From contig QAOA01001448.1 of the NCBI GenBank assembly GCA_003255065.1, forward strand, positions 1,580,010-1,644,009: 64,000 bases of DNA, written 5' to 3'. Positions within the stretch are counted from its first letter, which is position 1, and each line of letters opens with the position of its first letter. Source of the stretch: Cercis canadensis (Eukaryota; Streptophyta; Magnoliopsida; Fabales; Fabaceae). The position numbers and the translations under genes are program-made. Of this stretch, positions 16,801-29,652 are shown one piece after another. Under the pieces are notes generated by a model. The model did not search any database. It worked only from the letters and a program-made list of their open reading frames with translations, and was not told where the DNA came from.

Positions 16801-18103
16801 TTGCAATTTGCCAAACAGCTTCCAGTAGTACAATTAATATGGCAAGGGACTAAAAGAATGTCATGTGTACCTCTGGTCCACAAAAAGGATTTCGGCCTTC
16901 TCATCTAAACTTAGCTCTTCAAATCGAATCCCTAGATATGGTATAGCTGTTGCCTCAAGCAAACCTGACAACACAAAACTGCCTGGGAAATAGTTAATAA
17001 CTCCAAGTCCAAAACAATTAGCCAATTAGAATATGCAAAGACTAGTTAAGGCATTAAAACACGTTCATGGCATAGGCTATAACATTCAACAATATATTTC
17101 CCTCCAGATAGAAGTGAACATAGCTTTGCATTATTTGACATGTAATACGAAAAAAAAGCCAAGGAAAAGACACCTTAATCCACAAGCAAGAGACAACAAG
17201 GAAGCTGTTTGCCATTCCCAAGGTACTTCCCATCGCCTGAGAATAGGCCATACCAATCCAGATTCCTGAGAAGAGAACAATACAAGTGACCCATACAACC
17301 TCTTTTCATATATTCTTGGAAACAAAAAAAACACCAGAAAGACCTCTTCCTCACTGAAATGGCTCCAAAAAGTTCACTCATACAAAAGGACCACCATATG
17401 GTTAATCACTGTAAAAGTGGTAGTTACCAAATAGCCATATTAAATTTGATTTTTCTTCCTCTTTGGTGAGGCATTCATCCTTTAATTAATTTACTTCTAG
17501 TAAGAATCTTTGTATCACAAGGTACATTGAAGCAATAGTTTTACTCCCACACAAATTCAATGGCAACAAATAAAACATCGCTAGTACTATTTATGATAAG
17601 AACAACCCCCATGACAATCATAAATTGAAACTTAAGAGTTCATTTGCCGATAAATGAAAATGGTTAGGAGAAAACCACCACCTTTTTTCACTTAACTAAA
17701 CCTGGTTCTTTTTTTCATTTTCTTTTTCTCATTTCTCTTAACACCTCAGCATCAAAATAGGGGGTAATGGCCAAAATTGAGGAAAAGTAAGAAAAATAAT
17801 AAGTAAGAAGTAGCCGGGGGCAAAAGCAGGTACCTTGTCGTCGAATTTGTTTTCAGACTTCTCTCCAGCATTGAAGAAGCAAATTGAACGAAGACCTCTA
17901 TTTGAACTGAAATTCAGCCCTGTATAACCCAACTTGGAGTTTGACTGGAACGACGAGAGGCACGGGAGGAACAAGCTTCTACGGCTACTGAGAAGAAATG
18001 GTTGGTTTCGGTTTGCCAAGGTTTTAGACGAAGATAGCTTCTGGGAATCGAAGAAGCCGTAAGCTGATGATGAAACCAGAGAAGTGAATACCATTGAAAC
18101 CAT
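13857..18103 (-). CDS. Plastid CPBP-family (CAAX protease-like) intramembrane protein
   Basis: Ten exons join in frame to 355 residues: 18103-17834, 17265-17174, 16978-16871, 16160-16078, 15755-15622, 15184-15135, 15014-14922, 14470-14379, 14145-14039 and 13895-13857. The first 60 or so residues are Ser-rich with few acidic residues, like a chloroplast transit peptide. Family motifs are all present: EETVFR (E262, E263, R267), a conserved His in FALAHLTPGEF, and HAFWN near the C terminus. Several hydrophobic helices are seen, including LLWAGVGLLGAIITIAL after the signature DLREPFNLQKGW. The family comprises intramembrane glutamate-type proteases or scaffolds; the plastid members include Arabidopsis SCO4 and At1g14270, to which this is similar from memory. 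Substrate is unknown. Intron 3 (16161-16870) contains an assembly duplication that does not affect coding sequence. Confidence 0.9.
16278..16661. repeat. Assembly-type duplication around a single N (intron 3 of the protease gene)
   Basis: Bases 16278-16481 (204 bp) and 16483-16661 (179 bp) are near-identical and separated by one N at 16482. The second copy lacks a 25-bp piece near its start and differs by a substitution. This is what two unmerged allelic contig ends look like. The open frame running across it is an artefact. Confidence 0.85.
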
Positions 18104-18439
18104 AATTTAGAGCTTGGATTTGGAATATGAAGTTGATTTTGAACAAAACTTTCAATGCTATTACTTTCTCCAGAAGGTGATAAGGCTCCGGGGAAGGTAA
18201 ACCTTCAGTTTTATAAAGCTGAATAAAACGGTAGACTACAAAATGGTAGCAAAAATATACTGAGAGAATTATTCATGAATTTTAGTATTTTTTTTTTTAA
18301 AAAAAATTGTCATTTGCTTATAGAGTGGTTATTTTATGTTTTTTAATCGCTATTGTGAGCAATCAAGGAAAAATCACTGGTAAAAAGACACAAGCAAGAA
18401 AATGGTCATTGTAACCAAGGACTTTGATGACTAATGCTA

Positions 18440-18881
18440 AGAGTGTGCTCCTAACTAGTTATTATTAGGGTGTTTATTCATAATAACTATGGTGTGGACT
18501 TGAAAGCTGAGCTTATGGCAATTCGAAATGGACTCAGCTGGTGTTGGGATCATGGTGCGGAAAATCTAATTTGTGAAACTGATTCACTTGAAGTAGTCAA
18601 TTCGATTATGGATGCTGAGTGTGGGTTTCATAAATATGGTTGTCTTATTAGTGATATCCAGAGTATTTTGGAAAGAAATTGGCAAGTGTCAGTTACTCAA
18701 GTGCTTCGCGAGGCTAATCAAGTTGCTGATTTTTTAACAAAACATGATGCAAAAGGGCAAGTTAATTAAGAAGATATTCAATAACCCCATGCAAAGATTT
18801 CTCTTAACATATAGTCTATTTGTGAATTTCTTTAGATTGTTGTTTCTTTTTCCTTTTTCTTCTGTAACCAAAAAAAAAAAT
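18440..18881 (+). mobile_element. 5'-truncated LINE remnant: RNase H-like domain and A-tail
   Basis: An open frame at 18470-18769 encodes the C-terminal part of a plant LINE RNase H domain (RVT_3 type): AELMAIRNGLSWC, then ICETDS with a catalytic Asp, then VLREANQVADFLTKHDA. The first catalytic Asp and the whole reverse transcriptase are missing. About 100 bp downstream, an A-rich tail at about 18869-18880 follows a short 3' UTR. The element is dead by 5' truncation. I did not find a clean target-site duplication. Confidence 0.78.
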
Positions 18882-19695
18882 AACTATTTATAATATATAT
18901 GGCTTGACTAGTGCTTATCAACAGTCATTGCATATTTACTGACAAATACAGATGATTAGGGCAATTTTAAACTAGGTAAAAACTTACTCTGAATTATTTT
19001 CTTCCAAGAACATATGAATATTTCTCTCAAATATATTTGACATATTTATTTGTGCTCCTCAATGAGTGATAATGGTTAGGAGAAAACCACCAGCAATTGT
19101 AGAGTACACATAATTTATTTATATAAAATGATTTAAGATATTCTGAAGATTGAAAATAAAAGAAGTGAAAAGGAAGGGTTCATGTGGATCCAGGCAAGGG
19201 ATTTAGGAAAAATGGAAAGTGAATAATGTGACCCAAAAAGGAGATGGTGGAGTGCAACTTTAAAGTGAGCCCAAATCTATCACTACCCTATGTATACACT
19301 TGTGTTATGTGTTAATAACTAATGGTCTGCAACTTTTGTGGGTAAATTTCAGTCAGTTGCTGGCCCTCAGTTTCTGGAAAAGAAACTTCTGTTAGCATTG
19401 AATATAAAAAGCTATAGCATTTTTGGATCTGCAAAACCTCTTCCACACCTGCAAGAAGCACCATCTTCTGATTGATAACTCAAACCGCAGGTATACAAAT
19501 TTAGTCATATATATCCTTTTTGAGTGCTAATTTATGCAGTGTTATTTTCTATTAGCATTTTTTTTTTTCTGAATGACTATCATGTGTTTGGTAGAGGTTC
19601 AATGGAATTTGTTGTTCCAAAAACAGAATCCTCTGTATTCTTTCTCATTTCAGTGCGTTTTTCTCCTTGGATTTTCTCTTTATTTACCTACTCGA

Positions 19696-20342
19696 AATTG
19701 ACTCAACTTGACCTTTGGAGTTTAAGTATCCTCAATCCGGCCCTTAATTCACTTATGCTCATTGTGCAAATAAGACTTTGAACTTAAACCGACCTGAATC
19801 TAACCATCTGACTTGAGTTTGGTCACCTGACCTAATTTTCTCAATCTCAACACAGACATTGTTAATTTTCAATTGCAGGTTGTGAACGTCATACCTTTAA
19901 AAGCAAGCAATTGGGACAACTGCAGGTTGTGAACATCATACCTTTAAAAGCAAGCAATCGTCCCAAATATTCTCAGAGAACTCGGTTGATCATAGAAAAT
20001 TACCAAGTTGTGTACTTTNAATTGACTCAACTTGACCTTTGGAATTTAAGTATCCTCAATCCGGCCCTTAATTCACTTATGCTCATTGTGCAAATAAGAT
20101 TTTGAACTTAAACCGACCTAAATCTAACCATCTGACTTGAGTTTGGTCACCTGACCTAATTTTCTCAATCTCAACACAGACATTGTTAATTTTCAATTGC
20201 AGGTTGTGAACGTCATACCTTTAAAAGCAAGCAATTGGGACAACTGCAGGTTGTGAACATCATACCTTTAAAAGCAAGCAATCGTCCCAAATATTCTCAG
20301 AGAACTCGGTTGATCATAGAAAATTACCAAGTTGTGTACTTT
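19696..20342. repeat. 323-bp direct duplication around a single N
   Basis: Bases 19696-20018 and 20020-20342 are both 323 bp, near-identical with a few substitutions, and separated by one N. Within each copy the phrase GCAGGTTGTGAAC(G/A)TCATACC occurs twice about 50 bp apart, a real older duplication. The outer duplication is best read as unmerged alleles. Confidence 0.85.
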
Positions 20343-21792
20343 ATTTTCCTCTTCTTGACTTGGAGCTCCTATGATACCTTTTGCTCCTAAAAAAAAGTCA
20401 TCTTGTCCCTTCTTGGGGAGATGTTCTTTATCGTTATTAGACCCAATCTCCTCAATTGGTTAACTAGTGATGTCTGTGGACTCCGTCTTTCATTTTCTCC
20501 CACGAACTTCTGAGGGGTGCAATGAAAATGACTGACTATGTAATACATATAATTATAAACACTTGGGTGAAGAAAAACAAAAAGAGATACATAGCTGAAT
20601 TAAACTAAAATAAACGAATTTGTCAAACACTTGCCAATGGACTCATCTACTTTCCATTTTGTCACCTTTGAGCTGCTTCCTTCTCACACAGATCCCTTGT
20701 CCCATTGACAAATGTAGCACCAAACGCGGTTCCATTATTGTGGTTGATAAGTTGGTCTTCCTCTAATTTAGGTTTATTTGCATTTTCCTTTTGAATCTTA
20801 GTTCATGTTTCTATTCTATTGATAGCTGACCTTTTCACTTATCTCTTTCGTAGTTCTTTCTATTTTTTTTTTTTTAATCCCATGCTCCTTGGTCAAATGA
20901 ATTATAAAAATCTACTTCTTTTTTTTGGTTACTTATAAAAATCTAGTTCAATCTTTCATCAGATATTTTAAGCATCTTGATCAGATCTAAATCTAGCAAT
21001 CAATACCAACCAACTCATCCACTTATTTCACAAACGCGTTTTTATTATAATAATTAAAATAATTTACAATTTTCTAAGCAAGTTGCATTCATTTCTTCTC
21101 TCTTAAGATTTAAGTTTTTCTACTTACAACTATAATTTTTCTTTTATATCTTGAATTCAATTAGATGTACTTCAAATTTTTTATAAGGTTCAAATTATCT
21201 ACACTTCTAAGCATCAAGTTGGAGTATTTATCCAAAATAATAAATTTTAGAAGCCTATTTAAATTATTTTGCTAATAATTAAGATTTGTGAAGTTGAAAG
21301 GCGAACTTAATCCAACTAAAATAATTTTTAATTTTTTTGGTACATAAAAATTTAAGATAAAAGAAAATTATTTTTATTTTAAAGTCAGAATAAGAATTTA
21401 CAATAATATTTTATGGATTGTTTATTAAAAAAGAATTGATAAAAATAAAATAAATTTTTTTTTTTAGTTTTCCATCAGTTTCGAGCCGGGAAGAACTACA
21501 ATGACAGTAAAACTCTTTCAACAGACACAGCTGCATACTCAAGACCTCAAACCAAAACCCTTATAAACAAAATATTTTGATGTTTATTAAATAAACCGAT
21601 CAACCAAAACCTTTGATGGCAAAAGCTGAGCTAACATATAAAATAGTAAAATACAACCACGTTGGCGTCATGTTAGTGCTCTGTCGGTGGCGGTGGTCCA
21701 AGGAATCTGCTTGTTAAGCACCACATATTGTTTAATCATGGATATAAATTTACTGTCAACGCAAAAAAAAATAAAAATAAAAATAAAAATAA

Positions 21793-21797
<5 letters not shown>

Positions 21798-21843
<46 letters not shown>

Positions 21844-21964
21844 NNNNNNNNNNNNNNNNNNNNNNNNNNNNNNNNNNNNNNNNNNNNNNNNNNNNNNNNN
21901 NNNNNNNNNNNNNNNNNNNNNNNNNNNNNNNNNNNNNNNNNNAAAAAAAAAAAAAAAAAAAAAA
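21798..21964. other. Assembly gap of 99 N between a (TA)n/T run and an A run
   Basis: A run of TA repeats from about 21798 passes into poly-T, then N from 21844 to 21942, then poly-A to about 21964. The gap length is probably nominal. Open frames reading through it are artefacts. Confidence 0.95.
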
Positions 21965-24279
21965 CACATTATGATTCTCTATTCAATTATTTTGAATATA
22001 GTTTTCAAATGTTCTTATCACGTTTGCTTGAGTGAATTAAAGTGCTATATTTTTCTTGATCTAGTGTTTGGGTTGGGCAATCAAGTAGGATGCTAAATAA
22101 ATAACTTAGTTTTACATGAAAACAATTTCATTAAACTGCAGAATTAGAAAATAAAACATCAAAAAGAAAATATGAAGATATAATAATGATTGTGGCTTCT
22201 TCTTTTTTTTTTTTTTTTTTTTTTAAAATTGATATTAGTTTGATAATTAGAGTATACTTAAAACTAAGTTATCCATTATCTTTTCACTAAAAAATAATTT
22301 ATCCATTATCTTCTTATGAATTTATATAATATATATCACCTCATTTTATTTGAAACCTTCACAAATTACAACATATATACACTCAGGAATGATTTGCCAA
22401 TTTCTTAACATTTTTTTGGGATGGAAAATTTCATAAACATTATCATACATTTTTTGAACTATTATTCCATTCTCTTTATCATAAGCTAATTTTTTTTTTC
22501 TTTTTAATTTATCAAATTTTAAAACTATATAATAGAATAGTCTATCTTCATTAATCTTCTTCTAAGCTTTCTAAATTAAACTACTTAATTCTCAAATATT
22601 AAAATAACCTCTTGAAAATATCATAAGATACATCACTACTTAAAACTCAAATTGAGAAGGAAAAAAATTTGATAATATAGTAAATTTTTAAATAAACAAG
22701 TAGTCAACATTTTCTTAACACTATAAAAATATTTTTCTTTATTTACTTTATGGGTTGGTTTCTCTTCCACAGCCAACCAACCCATGACTTTATGTCTATC
22801 CGAACCCGGATCCATCCCCAATTACCGACTATAGTATTGAATTGAGCCGTTCTCTGCGCTCTCCTAGCCAATCATCAACGAGCCCATAGTTTGTGAGCAT
22901 GGAGGTGGGACCCACGCATCCCAATCAACAGCTGTTTCACTTTCATCATCACCAAACATACCTTTCTCTTTTTTAGACAATATATATATATATATATATA
23001 TTTCACAATGGCATAAATAGTATAATTTCAGTTTAATTAAATTTATTTATAAATTATTTTTATAAGATTTACATTGTGTGCTTCAACTAATGTAACATAA
23101 AAGGCATTTCACCACACTAGGGGGGATGAAAAAGCATGTATGCATTCTAGGTGCAGAGGAAAAATTTGAGTTGTATAAAATAAAAATTATGTGAATTTGA
23201 TCAAAATTGAGATAAATATAAATAATGTCATTTAGATATTATTATGCCTATATAAATAACATTAGTCATGTAAGATAATGTGTACCAATTCTTCCTTGGT
23301 CCAAAATTAGGTGCAAGAGGTCAGGATGTTTGAGCAATTTATGACCTATTTCCTAAAAAAATTATTTTTTAGTCCCAGTGATTGGTTTCTTATCTAGTAA
23401 AAGTTTAATGAGGTTAATGTGGTTGATTTAATTAGTAAAAATCAAAGCACTTAGTTTATAAATATTATGTTCAAATTCTACTGCTAGTAGTTTTTATTTG
23501 GTTTTTTAATAAATAATTTATAAATACTACTATAAGTCTTCATTAAGACCGATAGTATAATTTAGCTTTAAAATAAAACAGTTTTTCTTCACCTTAAATT
23601 TTTGGATTACCAAAAAGAAAAAAAGTTCAAGAATTTGATTAAAGGTGTTTTTAGATGTGTATAAGATTTTAGTCATTAAAAAAAAACTTAATTTCAACTA
23701 ATTAAAATTTAAGTGAATTTAATTATATTTAAATGCTTACATAAAAAAAAGTTTCAAATGTTAGTCTATATATAAATATAAAATAATGTAAAAATAATTA
23801 ATATATTACTTAGACTGAGTGGTACTAAAATTGACTTCAATACTTATAAATTTTGTGTATAAATTAAAAATTATAGTAGCAAGTAAAAAATAGGAATTAA
23901 AAATAATTAATATGTTATTATTGTGTGCGCAAGTTTGGCACCAAGCCAAAGCTTATCTTAAAAAAAAAAAAAAAAACAGAACAGAGATCTTCTTCTCAGT
24001 CTTCTACCAAACGTAATTGTTTGTGTTCTCTTTAATTTACTTTATTAATTAATAATATATCGTATGCTTCTAAATTTATTCCACTTTCCTGCAATAAATA
24101 ATCAAATAAAATATCAAATTTAAGGTTGAATATTTATTATTTAGAGAGGGACGTGCGTACGCGACCTGGTTGTTGTTGTTATATTCCAAAATTATTATCA
24201 TCATCACTGTAAGTGTAAAAGACGTAATAGTGACAACAATTTCCAGAACGCAGAGATTTTTCCCTTTTTACTTTTTCTT

Positions 24280-25407
24280 TTCTGCTCATTCATTCATTCT
24301 CTTCTCTGTATATATCATTGTTGAAGCTTAGGGTTTAGAGAGAGATTTTAATGATGTCTCACTCCCTCTAGATCCTGGGGAGTCTACAGTAGCAGTACTC
24401 AAGTATTGTTTGTTTGCTCAGAAAAAAAAAGTTGCCATATTTTTTTTTCTCTCTCTCTCTCTCTCTTCCTTTCCTCCCTCTCAGGACTCCCAGATCTTCC
24501 CACCATACTCAGAAAAAAAAAGTTGCCATATTTTTTTTCCTCTCTCTCTCTCTCTCTCTTCCTTTCCTCCCTCTCAGGACTCCCAGATCTTCCCACCATT
24601 GGTTGCTCCTGCTTCTTATGATCAGTAAGAGATCTTAACTTTTGGGTCGAATTGATTTCCTTCTACTTTTTCTTCTTCTCCTTCTTTCTCTCTTTGTTTT
24701 TATTTTTTATTTTGTTTTTTGGGTTGTTTAGTTTCTTGAGCATTTAAACTCAAGTCGTTTGAAGTTCGTTTTGTGGCTGAAATAGTATGAGATTAGTAAG
24801 CTTTCGTGGGTATTCTTTGAAACGTGCCAATTTGACCGTCTGTATCATCTTTCAAGTTTTCTTTTTTCCCGGGTAATATCAGCTGGATCCATTCATCTAG
24901 TAGCTAAGTTAATATTTGTGTTTCGTGTTTTTTATGTTTGGGGTTGTGGAATTGTGGGTAATATACTAATATACAAATGCATCTGCTTTCTATGTTTGTC
25001 TCTAGGAGAAGTAAGTGCTATTAATGGAGCTTAAGCACGACACCCGTGAGCAGATCTGAAGCTACCTTTACGTTTCTACTATATACTAATAATTGCTTGG
25101 TGATAGTGATTTAAAGTAAATTGACGTGATTTAAAATTAGTCATGGAAGCTTAACTATATTGAAAGCTTACTACATGATGGCTAACAATGTAGTGATCGA
25201 CTGGAAATTTTATATATCTCATTGAAATTTACAACTTTCTAATTTTGTTTATTGGAAGCAAGTATCTGCTAGAACTCATGATTTTGGTTCTAGATCTTGA
25301 GCGGATGTTGTAGTAATAGCCTTGGGAATTTGTCAATCTCCTTTAAGTGTGCAAGGTCTTCTCATTTATCTAGTTCTAAATAAGGACTTATTTGTTTCAG
25401 GTTCTAA
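24280..25407 (+). promoter_or_regulatory. Probable 5' UTR and 5'-UTR intron of the PMT gene
   Basis: TATATATC and a CT-rich leader at about 24300-24620 precede a plausible donor near 24626 (ATCAGTAAGAG). A clear acceptor, TTGTTTCAG, ends at 25400, seven bases before the ATG. This fits a leader intron of about 0.77 kb. Exact transcription start is not determined. Confidence 0.5.
24417..24599. repeat. 91-bp tandem duplication in the PMT leader
   Basis: Two adjacent copies (24417-24507 and 24508-24599) share CTCAGAAAAAAAAAGTTGCC, a (CT)n tract and CAGATCTTCCCACCAT. They differ slightly in T-run and CT-run length. The duplication lies in what is probably the transcribed 5' UTR of the methyltransferase gene. 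Confidence 0.85.
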
Positions 25408-28400
25408 ATGGCAAAACCAAGTTCAACTGATGGTAGGACTAGAAGCTCTGTGCAGATCTTTATAGTAGTTGGTCTGTGCTGTTTCTTCTATATATTGGGC
25501 GCTTGGCAGAGGAGTGGTTTCGGAAAGGGAGATAGCATAGCTTTGGAGATCACTAAGAATCAAGCTGATTGTAATATCGGTTCAAGTTTAAGTTTTGATT
25601 CCCATCATGGAGGAGAAGTTGGAAAAATTGATGAATTTGATTCAAAACCTAAGGAATTTAAACCATGTGATGCTCGTTATACTGATTACACTCCCTGTCA
25701 AGATCAAAGGCGTGCCATGACCTTTCCAAGAGACAACATGAACTATCGAGAGAGACACTGTCCCCCTGAGGAAGAGAAGTTACACTGTTTGATCCCAGCT
25801 CCCAAGGGATATGTAACTCCATTTCCATGGCCGAAGAGTCGTGATTATGTACCATATGCAAATGCACCCTACAAGAGCTTGACAGTTGAAAAGGCTATTC
25901 AGAACTGGATTCAATATGAGGGAAACGTGTTTAGATTCCCTGGTGGAGGAACCCAATTTCCTCAAGGTGCAGATAAATATATTGATCAGATTGCTTCTGT
26001 TATACCTATAAGAAATGGGACAGTGAGGACAGCGCTGGACACTGGTTGTGGGGTATGTTTGTCACTCTACTTTCCTGGTGACTTTTATGCAACTTCCTTT
26101 GCTATCCTTGTAAACGTTCTTTTGATTAGCAACATAATAGGGTTTTGTTATTGCCGTCTATTCTTAATGTCAGATTGTTTTGCTCAGGTTGCCAGTTGGG
26201 GTGCATATCTTTGGAGTAGAAATGTTATTGCAATGTCATTTGCACCAAGGGACTCTCACGAAGCACAAGTACAATTTGCACTTGAAAGGGGTGTACCTGC
26301 TGTCATTGGTGTTCTGGGTACCATAAAGGTGCCATATCCATCTGGAGCCTTTGACATGGCTCATTGTTCTCGTTGCTTGATTCCGTGGGGAGCAAATGGT
26401 GAGAATTTTTTGTTAAAAGCTATTTTCTTATTTTTGAAGTACTTGCTGAAAATGAGAAAGCACTTTGATTAGTTCCCTGCTCTTTTCTATTTTGTATTTT
26501 TCCTTCTTCTGTTTGATATGGGACCTGGTCTCATTACTTGTAATAGCAAGCAATTTGGCATTACATCTTGGGTCGTTCATTTGCAGATGGAATTTATATG
26601 ATGGAAGTTGACCGCGTACTAAGACCTGGTGGTTATTGGGTACTTTCGGGTCCTCCAATCAATTGGAAGGTTAATTACAAAGCCTGGCAGCGAACTAAGG
26701 AGGACCTTGAGGGAGAACAGAATAAGATTGAAGAGATTGCTAAGCTCCTTTGCTGGAAGAAGGTGTCGGAGAAAGCTGAAATTGCAATTTGGCAAAAGAC
26801 TATAGACTCTGATTCATGTCGTCGCAGACAAGATGATTCTCGTGTAAAATTCTGCCAAACAACGGATGTTGATGATGTCTGGTATGACCATGTTTTTATT
26901 GTTATTTATATTTTAATATCACATTATCAGTATTCCTTTTGTTCCTTTTTCTTCTGTGGGGTGGGGGAGGAAAAAGTATGACAGAGATGATTGATCAGTT
27001 ATCAAGGACCAAGTCTCTTCCTCCAAACAAAGGTTGTCTATTTCCGCCACTATGCATTTGGAATGAGAATGATCGAATTAATTTTTTTTTAACCTTGCTT
27101 TCATTCTTTGATACCTGAAGTTGATCCACATATTCTAAGGTGTATGAGGCAAAGAAATATTAGAAGGCAACTTATGCAATTACATATGTGATGTTTGTAA
27201 ATATCAATTTGTCATGAAAATGCTTGAAAGTAATCTAGGCTGCTTCCCTCTCATGTCATCTTTCCAAGTTATCATTGTCTTGAGTATCACATGAAGTATT
27301 TTGAGAGTGGACTCAAAGTATGATTTGATAATATAATCCCTGAAAATCTGAGCATTGTTTAACTTTCTTCAGAAATAAGTTGTCTGCTGACTTGGTATGA
27401 ATTTATTTTGTGGCTATAGGTATAAGAAAATGGAGGCCTGCATTACTCCCAATCCTAAAGTTACCAGTGGTGATCTGAAACCATTTCCGGAGCGCCTATA
27501 TGCCATCCCTCCCAGAATTGCTAGTGGCTCTGTTCCTGGAGTTTCTGTTGAGAAATACCAGGAAGACAACAAAAAGTGGAAAAAGCATGTAAATGCTTAT
27601 AAGAAAATTAATAGTCTCCTGGATTCTGGAAGGTATCGCAACATTATGGATATGAATGCTGGTTTGGGTAGTTTTGCTGCAGCTATTCAATCTCCAAAGT
27701 TATGGGTCATGAATGTTGTGCCTACTATAGCGGACAAAACTACACTGGGCGTCATATATGAGCGAGGACTGATTGGTATCTATCATGATTGGTATGGTTT
27801 TCTAACTTGCTCCTATTTTAGACATGGAAGCTCTGGATTCTTAGCATTTATACGTACTGAAATCATAAAATTTTATAAATACTATGATTTCTACAACTCT
27901 CCATTCTTCCAAAAGTATGATATGTAGTACTCTGCTGATGCCTGATGCTATGTAATAATGAGCTATCTTGTATTGAATTGTGACTAATTATAGCCTGTCC
28001 ACTATTAGTAATCAGCTTATGTCTTCCTCACATGTTTTTCTTTATTTATTTATACTTGTGCCTTCCTGATCTAGGTGCGAAGCCTTCTCCACATATCCAA
28101 GGACATATGACCTCATTCACGCCCATGGTCTTTTCAGTCTGTACAAGGACAAGTAAGTGTTATTTTAGCTCAGACGCTTAATCAATTCCTCTTCTGTTTT
28201 TTTTTTAAAAAAAATTTCTCTTAGAAAAAACTAATTTGTATTTTATTTTTTAATCCATATTTTTTGGCCCTGCTTAACCTCCAATTCTAGTTTAGCTGCA
28301 TGGAACTGCAGTTACTTTGTTGACTTTAATATGGGCCCATATAGTCCTATTTGGTTAAACAGTTTGAACTGTGCTTGATATGGGGTATTTAGAAGTAAGT

Positions 28401-28950
28401 TATATATTATCATGAATCTGTTGTTTCATCGGCCTGTATGATTTGAGTGCTATAACAGCTCTTGTGCCTGCTTTTGTTCAATTAAGCTTGTTCAGCTGTC
28501 AATCTTGTGCCTATTTAACAGGCCATTGGATGTCTGAACAAGTCTCTTGAAGAGCGTAAGCTGAGCAGGTGCTTGACTTTTGGAGCTAATAACATGCTTC
28601 TGTAGAATTAGCTTATATAAGCCATTTGTAGAACCACCTTAATGTTGTTATCCCAGTTTCTTTTTACTGAAGTTGTGTTCATTCTTGTGCCTCAAACATG
28701 TGTGATGATAAAATGCAGATGTAACGCAGAAGATATTCTCCTGGAGATGGACCGGATTTTGCGACCAGAAGGTGCTGTTATATTCCGTGATGAAGTTGAT
28801 ACCCTAATTAAAGTAAAGAAGATAGTTGGAGGAATGCGATGGGATACTAAAATGGTCGACCATGAGGATGGTCCTCTGGTTCCTGAAAAGATACTAATTG
28901 CTGTAAAGCAATATTGGGTTACTGGTGGAAATTCTACATCAACACAATGA
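25408..28950 (+). CDS. PMT2: Probable Golgi methyltransferase, PMT2/PMT14 type (Methyltransf_29)
   Basis: Six coding exons, 25408-26052, 26188-26398, 26587-26881, 27420-27791, 28075-28152 and 28719-28950, give 610 residues, the usual length for the family. The architecture is type II membrane: a short cytosolic N terminus, one hydrophobic segment at about residues 17-34 ([17 protein letters not shown]), then a lumenal domain. Family signatures are [31 protein letters not shown], the SAM-binding-like [77 protein letters not shown] and [15 protein letters not shown]. The family (QUA2-like) is thought to methylate pectin in the Golgi; the specific substrate of PMT2/14 is not established. The C terminus [14 protein letters not shown] matches PMT2 best in my recollection; PMT14 is the alternative. 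The symbol marks the subgroup. Confidence 0.92.
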
Positions 28951-29652
28951 TATCACTGAAGTTGAAAACAGTCTTCGCCTTAAGCTGCCAATATCTTTCT
29001 GTATACTATCATGACAGAGTTCATATAGTTTTGTCGTGAGCATTTTGGATTAACTGATCATCACAAATGTGACACGGAGTTCAGTGACAAGATTTATGCT
29101 CATTCTTCACTTGGCCAAAAGGTTTCTTTTGTATTTCATTAAATTAATGGAAAAACCTACAAAGCTATGCTCTTAAGATTTTCGGTATTAGGCATTTTTT
29201 GGCATAACTTAATTTATCTTGTTGTACAATGTTACATTCAAAAGTCAAGCAAACACTAGCCTTTCTTAGTGGATTTTCCTTCATTCTGAATTTCAAGAGC
29301 CTCTTTACTGGTCCACTGCGCTGGTGATAACATGTCTACGCTACGTTCAACCAACACACTTGTGAGAATGTATTGTGCTTCCTACTAAACTAGAAAATGT
29401 CAACTTATACTTATTCAACTGTACCTAAATTTTCGCATGTAAAAATAAATGGCATTCCAGACATGGTATACAAAAACAGAGGTTAATGATCAATATGGAA
29501 GTTCCAAAACAGATGTATCGACATCCTAGTGTAGTGGTGTTTCACCCTTATGTAAGCTGTAGTAATCTCTCGTACCAACAAAATGATAAGTTACAACGTG
29601 GAAGTGTTTGTTACACCTACATTTTTACTCAAGTATGCTAGAAACTTTGATA
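28951..29652 (+). other. PMT 3' UTR and downstream spacer
   Basis: This region follows the stop codon of the methyltransferase. An AT-rich stretch near 29140 is compatible with the transcript end. Nothing else is visible up to the start of the duplicated segment at 29653. Confidence 0.45.

Larger units (their letters stand above)
18882..24279. other. Gene-poor AT-rich spacer with assembly gap
   Basis: No protein-coding gene is supported in this 5.4 kb. It holds a haplotype-type duplication (19696-20342), the N gap (21844-21942), TA microsatellites near 21800 and 22980, and many A/T homopolymers. A 34-codon minus-strand open piece at 20763-20662 looks coding-like but is unidentified. The last part is the PMT promoter side. 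Confidence 0.5.

Noticed and set aside
16419..16853. 144-codon open frame on the plus strand
   Set aside because: It runs through a single-N assembly duplication inside an intron of the minus-strand protease gene; its repeated peptide reflects the duplicated DNA.
21668..22096. Open frames crossing the N gap
   Set aside because: They consist of homopolymer, TA-repeat and N codons.
24399..24638. Several repetitive frames on both strands with Ser/Leu- or Arg/Glu-rich repeats
   Set aside because: They are translations of the CT-rich duplicated leader of the PMT gene.
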